Of a DNA stretch of 64,000 nucleotides, positions 33,935 to 42,166 are shown piece after piece. Source of the DNA: Pinibacter aurantiacus. GTDB taxonomy: Bacteria > Bacteroidota > Bacteroidia > Chitinophagales > Chitinophagaceae. Position 1 is the stretch's first letter; each line of letters opens with the position of its first letter. Both the position numbers and the translations under genes were made by a program. Location: positions 62,001-126,000 of the forward strand of contig NZ_JAHSPG010000002.1 of assembly GCF_019130065.1 (NCBI RefSeq). Direction: 5' to 3'. Under the pieces are notes generated by a model that was given only the letters and a program-made list of their open reading frames with translations, did not search any database and was not told the DNA's origin.

Positions 33935-35050
33935 ATGAAGTTCATTGTTTCATCTTCGGCCTTGCTGAAACAGTTACAACAGATCAGCGGGGTTATTAAC
34001 TCCAATACGGTTTTGCCAATATTAGAAGATTTTCTGTTTGAGGTAGAAACGAATAAGCTTTCCGTAGTAGCAACTGACCTTGAAACGGTTATGCGCGTGC
34101 AGATCGAAATCGAAGCGAAAGAGAGCGGCAAGGTTTGTATTCCTGCAAAAATTTTGATCGACTCTTTGAAGAATATTGCGGATCAGCCACTGACTTTCAA
34201 CATCGACAAAAATTTCGCTGTTGAAATTACAAGCGACAACGGTAAGTATAAAGTAATGGGCGAAAACCCTGATAACTTCCCTAAAGAACCATCTGCAGAT
34301 GATACCACATCATTTACTTTGGAATCAGGTCAGCTGGTAACCGCCATCAACAAAACTTTATTCGCTGTAAGTAACGACGATCTTCGTCCGGCGATGACAG
34401 GTGTTTACTTTGAACTGGATAAAAACTATTTGCAGTTTGTTGCTACCGATGCACACAGACTGGTTCGTTATAAATTGACAAACGTTCATTGCCCGCAGAA
34501 CGATTCTTTCATTGTGCCACGTAAGCCGCTGAACTTGTTGAAAACAGCATTGCCTGACAATGCAGATGAAATCACAATCAATTACAACAGCAACCACCTG
34601 TTTGTAAAGCATGGCAACACACAAATGAGCTGTCGATTGATCGACGCCCGTTTCCCTGATTACAAAGTTGTTATTCCTACAGACAATCCGTACAAACTCG
34701 TTGTTACGAAATCAGACTTTCAAGGTGCATTGCGCCGCGTAAGTGTATTCAGTAACAAGAGCACTAACCAGGTTGTGTTGAACATTCACGGAAGTGAATT
34801 GCAACTGGCTGCACAAGACGTTGACTTTAGCTTTGAAGGAAATGAAAGAATGAAATGTCAATACGATGGTGAAGACCTGGCAATTGCTTTCAACGCGAAA
34901 TTCCTGATAGAAATGTTGAACGCTGCAGAAAGCGACGAAGTAAAAGTTGAGCTGTCTACACCAACAAAAGCTGGTATCATTAAACAAACAGAAGGCGAAG
35001 AAAACGAAGAGCTGTTAATGCTTGTAATGCCTTTGATGTTGAATCAATAG
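33935..35050 (+). CDS. dnaN: DNA polymerase III beta subunit (sliding clamp)
   Basis: Ring-shaped dimeric clamp that tethers DNA polymerase III to DNA. From ATG 33935 it is 371 residues, the normal length; the TTG at 33920 is less likely because MKFIVSSSALLKQLQQISG is the typical N-terminus. Three clamp folds can be followed; landmarks include PVLEDFLF-like TVLPILEDFLFEV, RPAMTGVYFEL, ATDAHRLVRYK, SCRLIDARFPDY and the C-terminal LMLVMPLMLN. It stands alone here rather than beside dnaA. A strong terminator follows. Confidence 0.96.
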   Translation: MKFIVSSSALLKQLQQISGVINSNTVLPILEDFLFEVETNKLSVVATDLETVMRVQIEIEAKESGKVCIPAKILIDSLKNIADQPLTFNIDKNFAVEITSDNGKYKVMGENPDNFPKEPSADDTTSFTLESGQLVTAINKTLFAVSNDDLRPAMTGVYFELDKNYLQFVATDAHRLVRYKLTNVHCPQNDSFIVPRKPLNLLKTALPDNADEITINYNSNHLFVKHGNTQMSCRLIDARFPDYKVVIPTDNPYKLVVTKSDFQGALRRVSVFSNKSTNQVVLNIHGSELQLAAQDVDFSFEGNERMKCQYDGEDLAIAFNAKFLIEMLNAAESDEVKVELSTPTKAGIIKQTEGEENEELLMLVMPLMLNQ

Positions 35051-35071
35051 TAAAATAAATCTCTTTTATAC

Positions 35072-35104
35072 AAAGGTTGTTTCAGAAATGGAACAACCTT
35101 TTTT
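35072..35104 (+). terminator. Rho-independent terminator of dnaN
   Basis: AAAGGTTGTT, 10-nt loop, AACAACCTTTTTT. Confidence 0.88.
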
Positions 35105-35136
35105 AATGCCCTTTTCAACACCTTTCGTACATTTAA

Positions 35137-35186
35137 TAAGGATTTGAAATTTATTAGATATTCTAAAAATAAATTTCAAATCCTTA
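35137..35186. repeat. 19-bp perfect inverted repeat in the DUF2007 leader
   Basis: Arms TAAGGATTTGAAATTTATT (35137-35155) and its exact complement (35168-35186), 12-bp loop. It ends 17 nt before the GTG start of the DUF2007 gene. The ATTTGAA motif links it to family L. Confidence 0.85.
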
Positions 35187-35203
35187 ACCATTAAAGAAAC
35201 AGC

Positions 35204-35593
35204 GTGAAAGCAATTCGATCCTACGACAATTATATAAATGCAAACATGCAGCTCTCTCTGCTAAAGGATGCGGGGTTAAATTGCTATATACAAGATGAGT
35301 ATACCATTACCATCGATCCTTTGCTAAGCCCCGCGCTGGGCGGAATGAAGTTGATGGTGAATGAAGAAGACATTGAAGAAGCCAACCGCATTCTCGAAAC
35401 AACCGAGCGAACTTTTCTTGAGAATGTTGCTTGTGAAAACTGCGGACAAAAAAGCGTTCAAAAAATTGTGAACGTAAAAACTTTTGATACAGTCTGGCAA
35501 CAGCTATGGAGTGTTTTAAAAAATGGCCAGCCAGTGGAGCAGACAACTGTTTACAGGTGTTATAGTTGTGGAGCGATGCAAGAAGAGCTTTAA
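35204..35593 (+). CDS. DUF2007 domain protein with C-terminal zinc ribbon
   Basis: 129 residues, start GTG. The N-terminal 65 residues (AIRSYDNYINANMQLSLLKDAG, then ALGGMKLMVNEEDIEEANRIL) match the DUF2007 family, a ferredoxin-like fold often called putative signal-transducing protein. The C-terminus carries Cys77/Cys80 and Cys119/Cys122, a four-cysteine zinc-ribbon layout. Function unknown. Preceded by a perfect hairpin in the leader and followed by a family F palindrome that separates it from the convergent AraC gene. Confidence 0.8.
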   Translation: MKAIRSYDNYINANMQLSLLKDAGLNCYIQDEYTITIDPLLSPALGGMKLMVNEEDIEEANRILETTERTFLENVACENCGQKSVQKIVNVKTFDTVWQQLWSVLKNGQPVEQTTVYRCYSCGAMQEEL

Positions 35594-35598
35594 TAAGC

Positions 35599-35680
35599 AA
35601 AAAATTAAAAAGTCAAAAGTCAAAAAAGGGAGCGCTATTTCGCACTTGTGTTTTTGACTTTTGACTTTTTAATTTTTACT
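35599..35680. repeat. Family F palindrome
   Basis: AAAAAGTCAAAAGTCAAAAA arm and the inverse TTTGACTTTTGACTTTTT between convergent genes. Confidence 0.82.
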
Positions 35681-35686
35681 TTATTC

Positions 35687-36598
35687 TTAGACTTTTTCCC
35701 TTAAGCTCTCTCTAAACCCGCTCGGGCTAAAGCCTGCAACGTTTTTAAAGAATTTGGCAAAGTTGGAAGTGTCTGTAAATTGTAAGTAGTATGCAACTTC
35801 TGCTACAGTCATATTCGTGTTTTTCAAAAGCGCCTGCGCTTCCAAACCAACTCTTTCACGAATAATTTGCGAAGCAGATTTACCAGTTTGATCTTTAAGC
35901 AGATTGCTTAAATAGTTCGGGTGCAAGTGCATTCCCTCTGCAACAGCTTTTAAAGTTAACTCTTCCTTGATGTTCCCTTTATTCAACTCAATGAAATAGC
36001 CATTCAGCAAATTCATGAATTGAGAAACAACTGTTTCATTGCCTTTGGTAACTGTATAACTTCCGGAAGTCGCAGCTTTCGCATTGAACAACAAAATGTT
36101 GGTATAATGAAACAACATCTTGTAACGATCAGGATTATCTGAGCGAAGTACACCTTGCATATCGGTGAACAACTGCTCAAACGCAGTGATCTGCTCTTCG
36201 CTAAGCTTTGTAGTTAAACCGCTTTCTGCCTGGTAAAAAGGAAACTCTGTAGTGATCGTTCTGGCGGGCTTTTGCTGGAAAACGTATTGCGGCGTAAAGA
36301 AAATGATGTAGCCTTTCCAGTTTTTAATTTCATGATAATGGCGGATGTGCCATGGAGCAGTGAAATACATGTTGCCACGCTCAAGATGATAAACTTGTGA
36401 GTTTATGTTGAGAGTGAAACTGCCATCCGTCACCAGAGCTGCAATGAATGCATTCAGACGGAATGGTTGTTTGAAAAGCTTACTATCGTACGGGATATCT
36501 TCAAACTTGATCAGCTCAAAATCTGGATTCAAAACCGTCATATCGGCGCTTTGAAACGACTCACTAAGATTGTTGTAATAAGGTATTTTTTCAGCCAT
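35687..36598 (-). CDS. AraC family transcriptional regulator
   Basis: 303 residues when started at ATG 36598. N-terminal cupin-like sensor domain (about residues 20-150; NSQVYHLERGNMYFTAPWHIRHYHE) and C-terminal AraC/XylS double helix-turn-helix (about 200-300; LKAVAEGMHLHPNYLSNLLKDQTG and VAEVAYYLQFTDTSNFAKFFKNVAGFSPSGFRE). Recognition helices are complete. Its target is unknown: neighbours are a DUF2007 protein and a lipid acyltransferase, neither classically AraC-controlled. TATCTTTA, one mismatch from TAnnTTTG, lies 6 nt before the ATG. Confidence 0.9.
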   Translation of the reverse strand: MAEKIPYYNNLSESFQSADMTVLNPDFELIKFEDIPYDSKLFKQPFRLNAFIAALVTDGSFTLNINSQVYHLERGNMYFTAPWHIRHYHEIKNWKGYIIFFTPQYVFQQKPARTITTEFPFYQAESGLTTKLSEEQITAFEQLFTDMQGVLRSDNPDRYKMLFHYTNILLFNAKAATSGSYTVTKGNETVVSQFMNLLNGYFIELNKGNIKEELTLKAVAEGMHLHPNYLSNLLKDQTGKSASQIIRERVGLEAQALLKNTNMTVAEVAYYLQFTDTSNFAKFFKNVAGFSPSGFRESLREKV

Positions 36599-36957
36599 GT
36601 TCACTAAAGATAGAATTGCAAAATTCGTTTATTTGATTGATTTAAGTCAACTTTTCACCTCCCGCTCCTTATCAATATTTACCGCTTATAAAATAACGGG
36701 GAAGGGTAAAGAATTGTAAAACAAGTAGGTTTACGTTCTTTTAGTAGTTTTTACGGAACAAGATGGGGGGTAAAGCCGGACTTAAAATTGGTAAACGTTG
36801 TCGAGACTTTGACGCTAAACTAACACAAAACTTGCGGGTAGAATCTAAATAATATCTAAAATAATTCATTTATGAGAGTTTGATGACAATTGAGTTTGCT
36901 GGTTTCCTGAAGCTGACAACGTCTGAAATAAAATCGTTGCTTTCAAGCTATCATGAA

Positions 36958-37036
36958 GGGAAAGTCAAAAGGCAAAAGCCAAAAGGGTCTCGAACTGTTT
37001 TGAACGTTATTGACTTTTCACTTTTGAATTTTTACT
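36958..37036. repeat. Family F-like palindrome
   Basis: GGGAAAGTCAAAAGGCAAAAG arm and inverse GACTTTTCACTTTTGAATTT arm in the 540-bp divergent gap between the AraC and acyltransferase genes. The rest of the gap holds the promoter element at 37071 and no gene that I can support. Confidence 0.7.
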
Positions 37037-37070
37037 TCTGGCCTTGTGCCGTTGAAGTTATTCATCATCA

Positions 37071-37078
37071 TATCTTTG
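37071..37078 (+). promoter_or_regulatory. Putative -7 element of the LpxL-like gene
   Basis: TATCTTTG, 59 nt before the ATG, with TTG at 37052-37054 (16-bp spacing). Confidence 0.4.
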
Positions 37079-37137
37079 CAAATCTTTTTAACAACTTCTG
37101 GCAAAACATAAATACAGCTTGTCTGTAATTACTAGTT

Positions 37138-38064
37138 ATGTATTACTTGTTATATGGCGTTTTATATTTACTCTCCTTGTTGCCCATGCGGGTTCTGTAT
37201 ATTTTTTGCGACCTTATTTATGTTATACTCTACTATATAGCAGGTTATCGCAAACAGGTGGTGATGAAAAATCTTTCTATTGCTTTTCCTGAAAAATCAG
37301 AAGCAGAGAAAAAAACTATTGCAAGAAAGTTCTACAGGAATTTTATTGACAACTTTATTGAGGCTATTAAAATGCTGAGCGCGGGAAAATCTTTTGTTGA
37401 AAAAAGATACAAAGGCAACTTTGAAATATTTGAACAGATCAATGCCAAGGGAAAAAGTGCCCATCTTTTTCTCGGACACTATTTTAACTGGGAGCTAGGA
37501 AACTTCACGCTTGAATACAACTCTCCATTGCACATGCTTATCGTGTATATGCCCATTAAGAATCAGGCGATGGAAAGATTGTTCATTCATTTAAGACAGC
37601 GCTCAGGTGCGGGCCTTATTCCTGCAACGCCCACCAGCGCATTTACAAGAGCTTATATCGAACAACGCAAACGCCCATATATGCTGGCTTTGCTGGCGGA
37701 TCAAAATCCTGGCGGAGTAGACAAGGCATATTGGCTAAATTTCTTCGACAGGGCTACTCCTTTTGTAACAGGCCCGGAGAAAAGTTCCCGTTCCGCAAAC
37801 ATGCCTGCAGTGTTCGGCTATTTTAAGAAACCGAAGCGTGGCTACTACACGCTTCATTTCGAAATGATTGAAGAAAATCCAAGAAGCGTAGAAGAAGGAG
37901 AACTAACACGCAGATACGTGACGCTATTGGAAAACGCAATCAGAGAAAATCCTGAGATATGGATGTGGACGCACAAGCGCTGGAAATCTGAGTGGAAAAG
38001 CGAATACAAGAAATTGTGGATTGGGAAAGATGTGCCGGTGTTGAGGCGGGCGGCGTATGAGTAA
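37138..38064 (+). CDS. Lipid A biosynthesis acyltransferase, LpxL/HtrB family
   Basis: 308-residue membrane-bound acyltransferase. N-terminal hydrophobic anchor (YLLYGVLYLLSLLPMRVLYIF), then the catalytic HX4E motif in LGHYFNWELGN, LADQNPGG and the C-terminal MWTHKRWK. Transfers secondary acyl chains to the lipid A precursor at the inner face of the membrane. LPS genes kdnB and kdsB lie 4-6 kb away. No lpx genes are adjacent. Flanked on its 3' side by a family G element. Confidence 0.9.
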   Translation: MYYLLYGVLYLLSLLPMRVLYIFCDLIYVILYYIAGYRKQVVMKNLSIAFPEKSEAEKKTIARKFYRNFIDNFIEAIKMLSAGKSFVEKRYKGNFEIFEQINAKGKSAHLFLGHYFNWELGNFTLEYNSPLHMLIVYMPIKNQAMERLFIHLRQRSGAGLIPATPTSAFTRAYIEQRKRPYMLALLADQNPGGVDKAYWLNFFDRATPFVTGPEKSSRSANMPAVFGYFKKPKRGYYTLHFEMIEENPRSVEEGELTRRYVTLLENAIRENPEIWMWTHKRWKSEWKSEYKKLWIGKDVPVLRRAAYE

Positions 38065-38066
38065 CG

Positions 38067-38191
38067 AATTAAGAATTAACAGGGTAACATATTTTGAAAA
38101 AGCGATATTGTATCTGTTTAAAAACGCTAAGGGCGGCATTCAGTTTTTGAATGCCGCCCTATTAATTACTAATTACTAATTATTAATTTTT
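38067..38191. repeat. Family G palindrome with inserted GCCGCC hairpin
   Basis: Arm ACGAATTAAGAATTAAC and arm TAATTACTAATTACTAATTA; the loop contains GGGCGGCATTCAGTTTTTGAATGCCGCCC (38128-38156), which is read here in two arms of GGGCGGCATTC. Between convergent genes. A similar GAATGC(T/C)GCCCTATTAATTA junction recurs at 61954. Confidence 0.8.
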
Positions 38192-38193
38192 CT

Positions 38194-39597
38194 CTAGTTC
38201 AGCACACTCTGATCTTTCTCCGTCTCAATACCAGACTGATCTTTGATCTTGCCCCAACCGCCGTTTACGTTGCGGATGTTGTGAATACCTTGACGCTTCA
38301 GCAATGAAGAAGCAATCACGCTTCTGTAGCCGCCTGCACAATGAACATAAATGTTTTGATTCTCTTCAAGGATTGACATGTTTGCCGGATTCTTCATATC
38401 AGAAAGCGGAAGGTTAACAGCATTTTTCACGTGGCCAACTGCAAATTCTGCTTCGCGGCGAACATCAAGTACAACAAGATGTTCATCAAAAGGAAGATCC
38501 ATTGCCAATTCATCTGCCTCAACATCAATGATCAGGTCAACTTTTTCGCCTGCATTTTTCCATGCTTCAAAACCACCTTCGAGGTAACCGTTTATTTTAT
38601 CAAAACCTACACGCGCAAGACGAATAGCTGTTTCTTTTTCTTTTCCTGCATCTGTAACAAGAATCATCGGTTCATCGAAGCTTAAGATACTTCCTGCCCA
38701 TTCTGCAAAGCGTCCTTCAAGGCCGATGCTTATTGAGTTTGGCACATACCCCTGTATAAATGTATTAGCATTTCTTGTGTCCAAAATAACAGCACCTTTC
38801 TCTGCTTCCGCTTTAAAGTTTTGAATAGACAAAGGAGCCAACGCAGTTTTCAACACTTCATCAAGGCTAGTGTAACCTTGTTGGTTGATCTTTGCATTGA
38901 TGGGAAAATATTGCGGAGCTGCAGGCAGATCTTTTGTTACTGCATCAACAAACTCTTGTTTGCTTTGAGGCTGCAAAGCATAGTTCGTTTGCTTTTCACT
39001 ACCAATGGTGCTTTGCGTATGCGGGCCAAGGTTTTTACCACAGCTGCTTCCGGGACCGTGTGCAGGATAAACAATTACATTATCTGCCAATGGAACAATT
39101 TTGCTTTGCAACGAATCATACAACAAACCAGCCAGCTCTTCTGAAGATTTATTTCCGCTGCTAAGATCAGGACGGCCAACATCTCCAACGAACAATGTGT
39201 CGCCAGTAAAAATTGCGTGATCGGTTCCTTGTTCATCTTTTAATAAATAGCAGGTAGATTCGATTGTGTGACCAGGTGTATGCAGCACTTCAAGGCTGAT
39301 GTTTCCCAGTTTAAAAACTTCACCATCTTTTGCCAAATGGAAATCGAAAGCGGCGTTAGTGCCCGGGCCATAAATGATAGGCGCACCCGTTGCTTTGCTG
39401 AGGTCTATGTGACCACTTACGAAGTCGGCGTGAAAGTGTGTTTCAAAAATATATTTGATGGTAGCATTTCGTTCCGCTGCTTTTTGAAGATAGTCGTCAA
39501 TATCTCTCAAAGGGTCAATAATGGCGGCTTCCCCGTTGCTTTCAATGTAATAAGCAGCTTCGCTTAAACAATTGGTATATAATTGCTCTACATACAT
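38194..39597 (-). CDS. Persulfide dioxygenase-rhodanese fusion (MBL-fold, CstB/ETHE1-like)
   Basis: 467 residues. Domain 1 (about 1-200) is an MBL-fold hydrolase with HFHADFVSGH, a variant of the dioxygenase-type HxHxD motif, plus HTPGHT and YPAHGPGS further metal contacts. Two rhodanese domains follow: the first (about 260-355) lacks a catalytic Cys at ILVTDAGKEK, the second (about 365-460) has it in YVHCAGGYRSV. This arrangement is that of CstB-like enzymes that oxidise protein or glutathione persulfides to thiosulfate or sulfite. An ArsR regulator is encoded upstream. Promoter-like TACCTTTG 21 nt before the start. Confidence 0.9.
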   Translation of the reverse strand: MYVEQLYTNCLSEAAYYIESNGEAAIIDPLRDIDDYLQKAAERNATIKYIFETHFHADFVSGHIDLSKATGAPIIYGPGTNAAFDFHLAKDGEVFKLGNISLEVLHTPGHTIESTCYLLKDEQGTDHAIFTGDTLFVGDVGRPDLSSGNKSSEELAGLLYDSLQSKIVPLADNVIVYPAHGPGSSCGKNLGPHTQSTIGSEKQTNYALQPQSKQEFVDAVTKDLPAAPQYFPINAKINQQGYTSLDEVLKTALAPLSIQNFKAEAEKGAVILDTRNANTFIQGYVPNSISIGLEGRFAEWAGSILSFDEPMILVTDAGKEKETAIRLARVGFDKINGYLEGGFEAWKNAGEKVDLIIDVEADELAMDLPFDEHLVVLDVRREAEFAVGHVKNAVNLPLSDMKNPANMSILEENQNIYVHCAGGYRSVIASSLLKRQGIHNIRNVNGGWGKIKDQSGIETEKDQSVLN

Positions 39598-39618
39598 AAT
39601 GTCTCATGTTTAGTATTG

Positions 39619-39626
39619 CAAAGGTA
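39619..39626 (-). promoter_or_regulatory. Putative -7 element of the MBL-rhodanese gene
   Basis: TACCTTTG on the minus strand, 21 nt before the ATG at 39597. Confidence 0.45.
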
Positions 39627-39659
39627 GGCATTAAAAAGTAAGCTGGATCAGGTCAAAAG

Positions 39660-39823
39660 TTAGGCAAATTTGAAAATTTGAGGATTTGAGAATTTGAAGA
39701 TTCTGTCTGTGTAGCTTTTCTCTTTCAAAGTTGACTTTCAAATTATCCGGGAGTAATGATAAAACCCATAAGGCTCCGCCCAAAGCATTTTCAAATTTTC
39801 AAATCCTCAAATTTTCAAATTAG
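39660..39823. repeat. Family L palindrome
   Basis: GCAAATTTGAAAATTTGAGG arm with ATTTGA units and the inverse TCAAATCCTCAAATTTTCAA arm, 85-bp loop. Fills most of the 346-bp gap between the MBL-rhodanese and ArsR genes. Confidence 0.82.
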
Positions 39824-39870
39824 ACATGAACGCCTGTTACTCAAAAGTCTGAAATCAGAAATGTGAAGAA

Positions 39871-39907
39871 ATAAAAAGAGGTTATCTCATTGCTGAAATA
39901 ACCTCCT
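39871..39907 (-). terminator. Rho-independent terminator of the ArsR gene
   Basis: On the minus strand AGGTTATTTCAGCAATGAGATAACCT then CTTTTTATTT. It separates the regulator from the MBL-rhodanese transcript. Confidence 0.8.
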
Positions 39908-39943
39908 GTTACGTGTTTAAATCTATTTTAAAATTCCTGGGGC

Positions 39944-40282
39944 TTACGCAGTAAGCTCAAGAACAAATTTGTTGATATCTTCAATGCGATTGTGATTCAC
40001 AGTATAATAAATAAACTTTCCATCACGCTCGGTTTTAACGATTCCTGCTCTTCTTAAAATAGCCAAATGCTGTGAGGCTACGGACTGCTCAAGGCGAAGG
40101 CGAACATATATTTCTGTTACGGTCATTTTACCGCTTTCCTCTAGCAACTTTAGAATTTGCTGGCGCAGTTTATGATTCAGCGCCCTCAAAATAAGTGCTG
40201 CTTTTTTTACCTGGAGAAAATCAATTTTCATGGTAGACACGTCTTCTAATTTTATCATTACGGTATTAATTGATGTATTCAT
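39944..40282 (-). CDS. ArsR-like winged-helix transcriptional regulator without cysteines
   Basis: 112 residues with the classic ArsR core: LNHKLRQQILKLLEESGKMTVTEIYVRL, the recognition helix SVASQHLAILRRAGIVKTERDGKFIYYTVN. Two shorter in-frame starts exist at 40258 and 40231; I keep the longest. It has no cysteine, so neither the metal-binding nor the persulfide-sensing cysteine pair of BigR/SqrR-type proteins is present. It is located directly upstream of a persulfide-handling enzyme, which is the context where BigR-type sensors are found. Effector therefore unknown. Confidence 0.85.
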   Translation of the reverse strand: MNTSINTVMIKLEDVSTMKIDFLQVKKAALILRALNHKLRQQILKLLEESGKMTVTEIYVRLRLEQSVASQHLAILRRAGIVKTERDGKFIYYTVNHNRIEDINKFVLELTA

Positions 40283-40386
40283 AATTGATAATTGGACTTA
40301 AACACATGCAAAAATTCAACAAATTGACTAAAACATATATTTAAAAGCGACATTTTACAATCCTAATGGGACAAACTTTTAGAATT

Positions 40387-41079
40387 TTAGCTTCCTGCGA
40401 GGTAAACTTCCTTCAGGTAGGCAGGCTCGGCATACGCGAGGTCTGCAAATTCAGATCGTAAGTATTTTTGGTAAGATAAGGTTCCTAATTGCGCAGCGGT
40501 TATATTAACCGTTTGAAAATCAGCGTTTTTATTTGATATCAGCTTCTCAAACTTGTTGCTTCCGGATCCGGAAAAGACAACTTTATGTTCTAAAAGCAAA
40601 TCATTGTAAGAAGACTCGTCTAAAATTCGGGCAGCTGCTTTTTCTACTATGCCTAATTCTTCATCAAATACTGCGGAAAACACTTCAAGTCTTCTCGCGT
40701 CAATCATAGGGCAAAATAATATAATTTGTTGTTTATTTATACTATTATTTTTATGCCAGTTTTCCACGCTGGCAAGCGCCATTATTTTTAAAGTACTTTC
40801 AGTTATTAAAGGGATGTTTAATGCAAAACACAATCCTTTTGCCGTTGCCATTCCTACTCTCAATCCGGTATAAGATCCGGGGCCTTCTGCAACAGCTATT
40901 GCATTAAGGTCGCTAACAGAACGCGCCGAAGCAGTCAATATCCTCTGAATTGCATTCTGAAGCCAGGAAGAATGATCGCGTTGTTCTTTATTTATCTCAA
41001 CACTCAGTTCTTTTTCCCCTTCCATTAACCCCACACTAGCCGTTTCCGTCGCCGTATATATATTAAGAATCAACGCCAT
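40387..41079 (-). CDS. tsaB: tRNA threonylcarbamoyladenosine biosynthesis protein TsaB
   Basis: Structural partner of TsaD in the pathway making N6-threonylcarbamoyladenosine at position 37 of tRNAs. 230 residues with the HSP70-like fold. Landmarks: ILNIYTATETASVGLM, HSSWLQNAIQRIL and AVAEGPGSYTGLRVGMATAKGL. TsaD, TsaE and TsaC are not in the window. Ends are clean; upstream is a 400-bp stretch without an identifiable gene. Confidence 0.92.
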   Translation of the reverse strand: MALILNIYTATETASVGLMEGEKELSVEINKEQRDHSSWLQNAIQRILTASARSVSDLNAIAVAEGPGSYTGLRVGMATAKGLCFALNIPLITESTLKIMALASVENWHKNNSINKQQIILFCPMIDARRLEVFSAVFDEELGIVEKAAARILDESSYNDLLLEHKVVFSGSGSNKFEKLISNKNADFQTVNITAAQLGTLSYQKYLRSEFADLAYAEPAYLKEVYLAGS

Positions 41080-41479
41080 TTAAAAGAAAGTTAATTGATA
41101 TTTAATGACTTACCTTCCGAAAATACCTGTTTAAACGATTTATCAAACCGGCAAAATTACTTTAAATCCCGCTATGAATAACGGGTTTCATGGTAAACCA
41201 CTAAAATTCAATATGCAAAGAAGAGGTAAATTTCTCGTAACAAGAAATAAAAGAATATAAAAAACCGAAATATCTTTATGAATTGCCCTTTTTGGTTGAC
41301 CAAATTTTTTGAGTGACTTCCAATGGTGGAGGCCTTGTTCCGGCTGGTTGTAAATCGCACCAGCAAGGTGCCGGTATTGATATTCAAATATTCTTAATAA
41401 GATCAGGCCCTTGTTCGAACTTGCAAAATCATGAGTCTGGCAACAAATTATGTCCTTGCAACTTGAAAACATGCAACGC
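41080..41479. other. 400-bp gap without a recognisable gene
   Basis: I see no palindrome of the kind found in nearly every other gap, no promoter consensus that convinces and no tRNA fold. An open frame of 99 codons on the minus strand is discussed under rejected items. Confidence 0.5.
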
Positions 41480-42043
41480 TTAATCAAACCTTATCGCATC
41501 CAGGTTAAAATCTTCCGGAAATTTTGCTGTTTTATCTGAATAAAAATCCCTCAAAACTTTTGCGTCTTTTTCTTTATCACCCGTTAGCCAGATGGGCGCT
41601 CCAATGCCTGCTTCTTTCTTTTTGTAATCCAAATATGCGGGATAAACCGGAACATTTGCACCAAGGGCGATGTAATAGAAGCCCTTTTTCCATTTCTCAA
41701 CACGTTTGCGGGTTCCCTCGGTCGCAATCATCAAAATCAGCTCATCTTTTTGTCTGAACATATCAATGATCGACTCAACAAGTTTGTTATAGGTTTTTTT
41801 CCGTTCTACAGGAATGCCTCCCGATTTGTGCAAAATGCCTGTGAGTGGCCATTTGAACCATTCTTTTTTGATGAGATAATGGGCATTTATTCCTACTATG
41901 CGCAATGCGGCAAGGGAATAGACAAAATCCCAATTGGATGTGTGGGGAGCTGCAATAATAACACCCTTATCAGCCTTGCCGGAAAACGATGTTTTAATTT
42001 TCCAACCTTTTAATTTGAACCACCAAGCGAACAATCTAAGCAT
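41480..42043 (-). CDS. 1-acylglycerol-3-phosphate acyltransferase family protein
   Basis: 187-residue PlsC-like acyltransferase. Motifs in order: AAPHTSNWDFVYS (HX4D), the hydrophobic stretch after it, GGIPVERKK (motif III-like) and LMIATEGTRKRVEKWKKGFYYIA (EGT motif). Short compared with PlsC of E. coli (245) but typical for the small bacterial subfamily. Esterifies the sn-2 position of lysophosphatidic acid or a related lipid; the acyl acceptor is not certain. Confidence 0.87.
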   Translation of the reverse strand: MLRLFAWWFKLKGWKIKTSFSGKADKGVIIAAPHTSNWDFVYSLAALRIVGINAHYLIKKEWFKWPLTGILHKSGGIPVERKKTYNKLVESIIDMFRQKDELILMIATEGTRKRVEKWKKGFYYIALGANVPVYPAYLDYKKKEAGIGAPIWLTGDKEKDAKVLRDFYSDKTAKFPEDFNLDAIRFD

Positions 42044-42078
42044 TTACCGACAAGTTTGAGATTAGTGAATAACCCTAA

Positions 42079-42110
42079 TTCTCCCGATGTGAAACGTCGC
42101 ATCGGGAGAA
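42079..42110. repeat. Hairpin (family S)
   Basis: TTCTCCCGATG, loop, CATCGGGAGAA: a perfect 11-bp stem between the acyltransferase and DUF1015 genes. No U-tract follows on the relevant strand, so terminator function is doubtful. Confidence 0.7.
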
Positions 42111-42166
42111 AAGGTTCTGCAAAATATCAGTTTTACAAAACTGGCGGGTGATCAAAATCAGGTATT

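Noticed and set aside
36880-37128. 82-codon open frame upstream of the LpxL-like gene
   Set aside because: It is translated through a family F palindrome and covers a TATCTTTG promoter element; no homology-like features.
41188-41487. 99-codon open frame on the minus strand between the acyltransferase and tsaB
   Set aside because: No recognisable family, no promoter-like element or ribosome-binding site, and it overlaps the 3' end of the acyltransferase gene. Composition resembles non-coding DNA.
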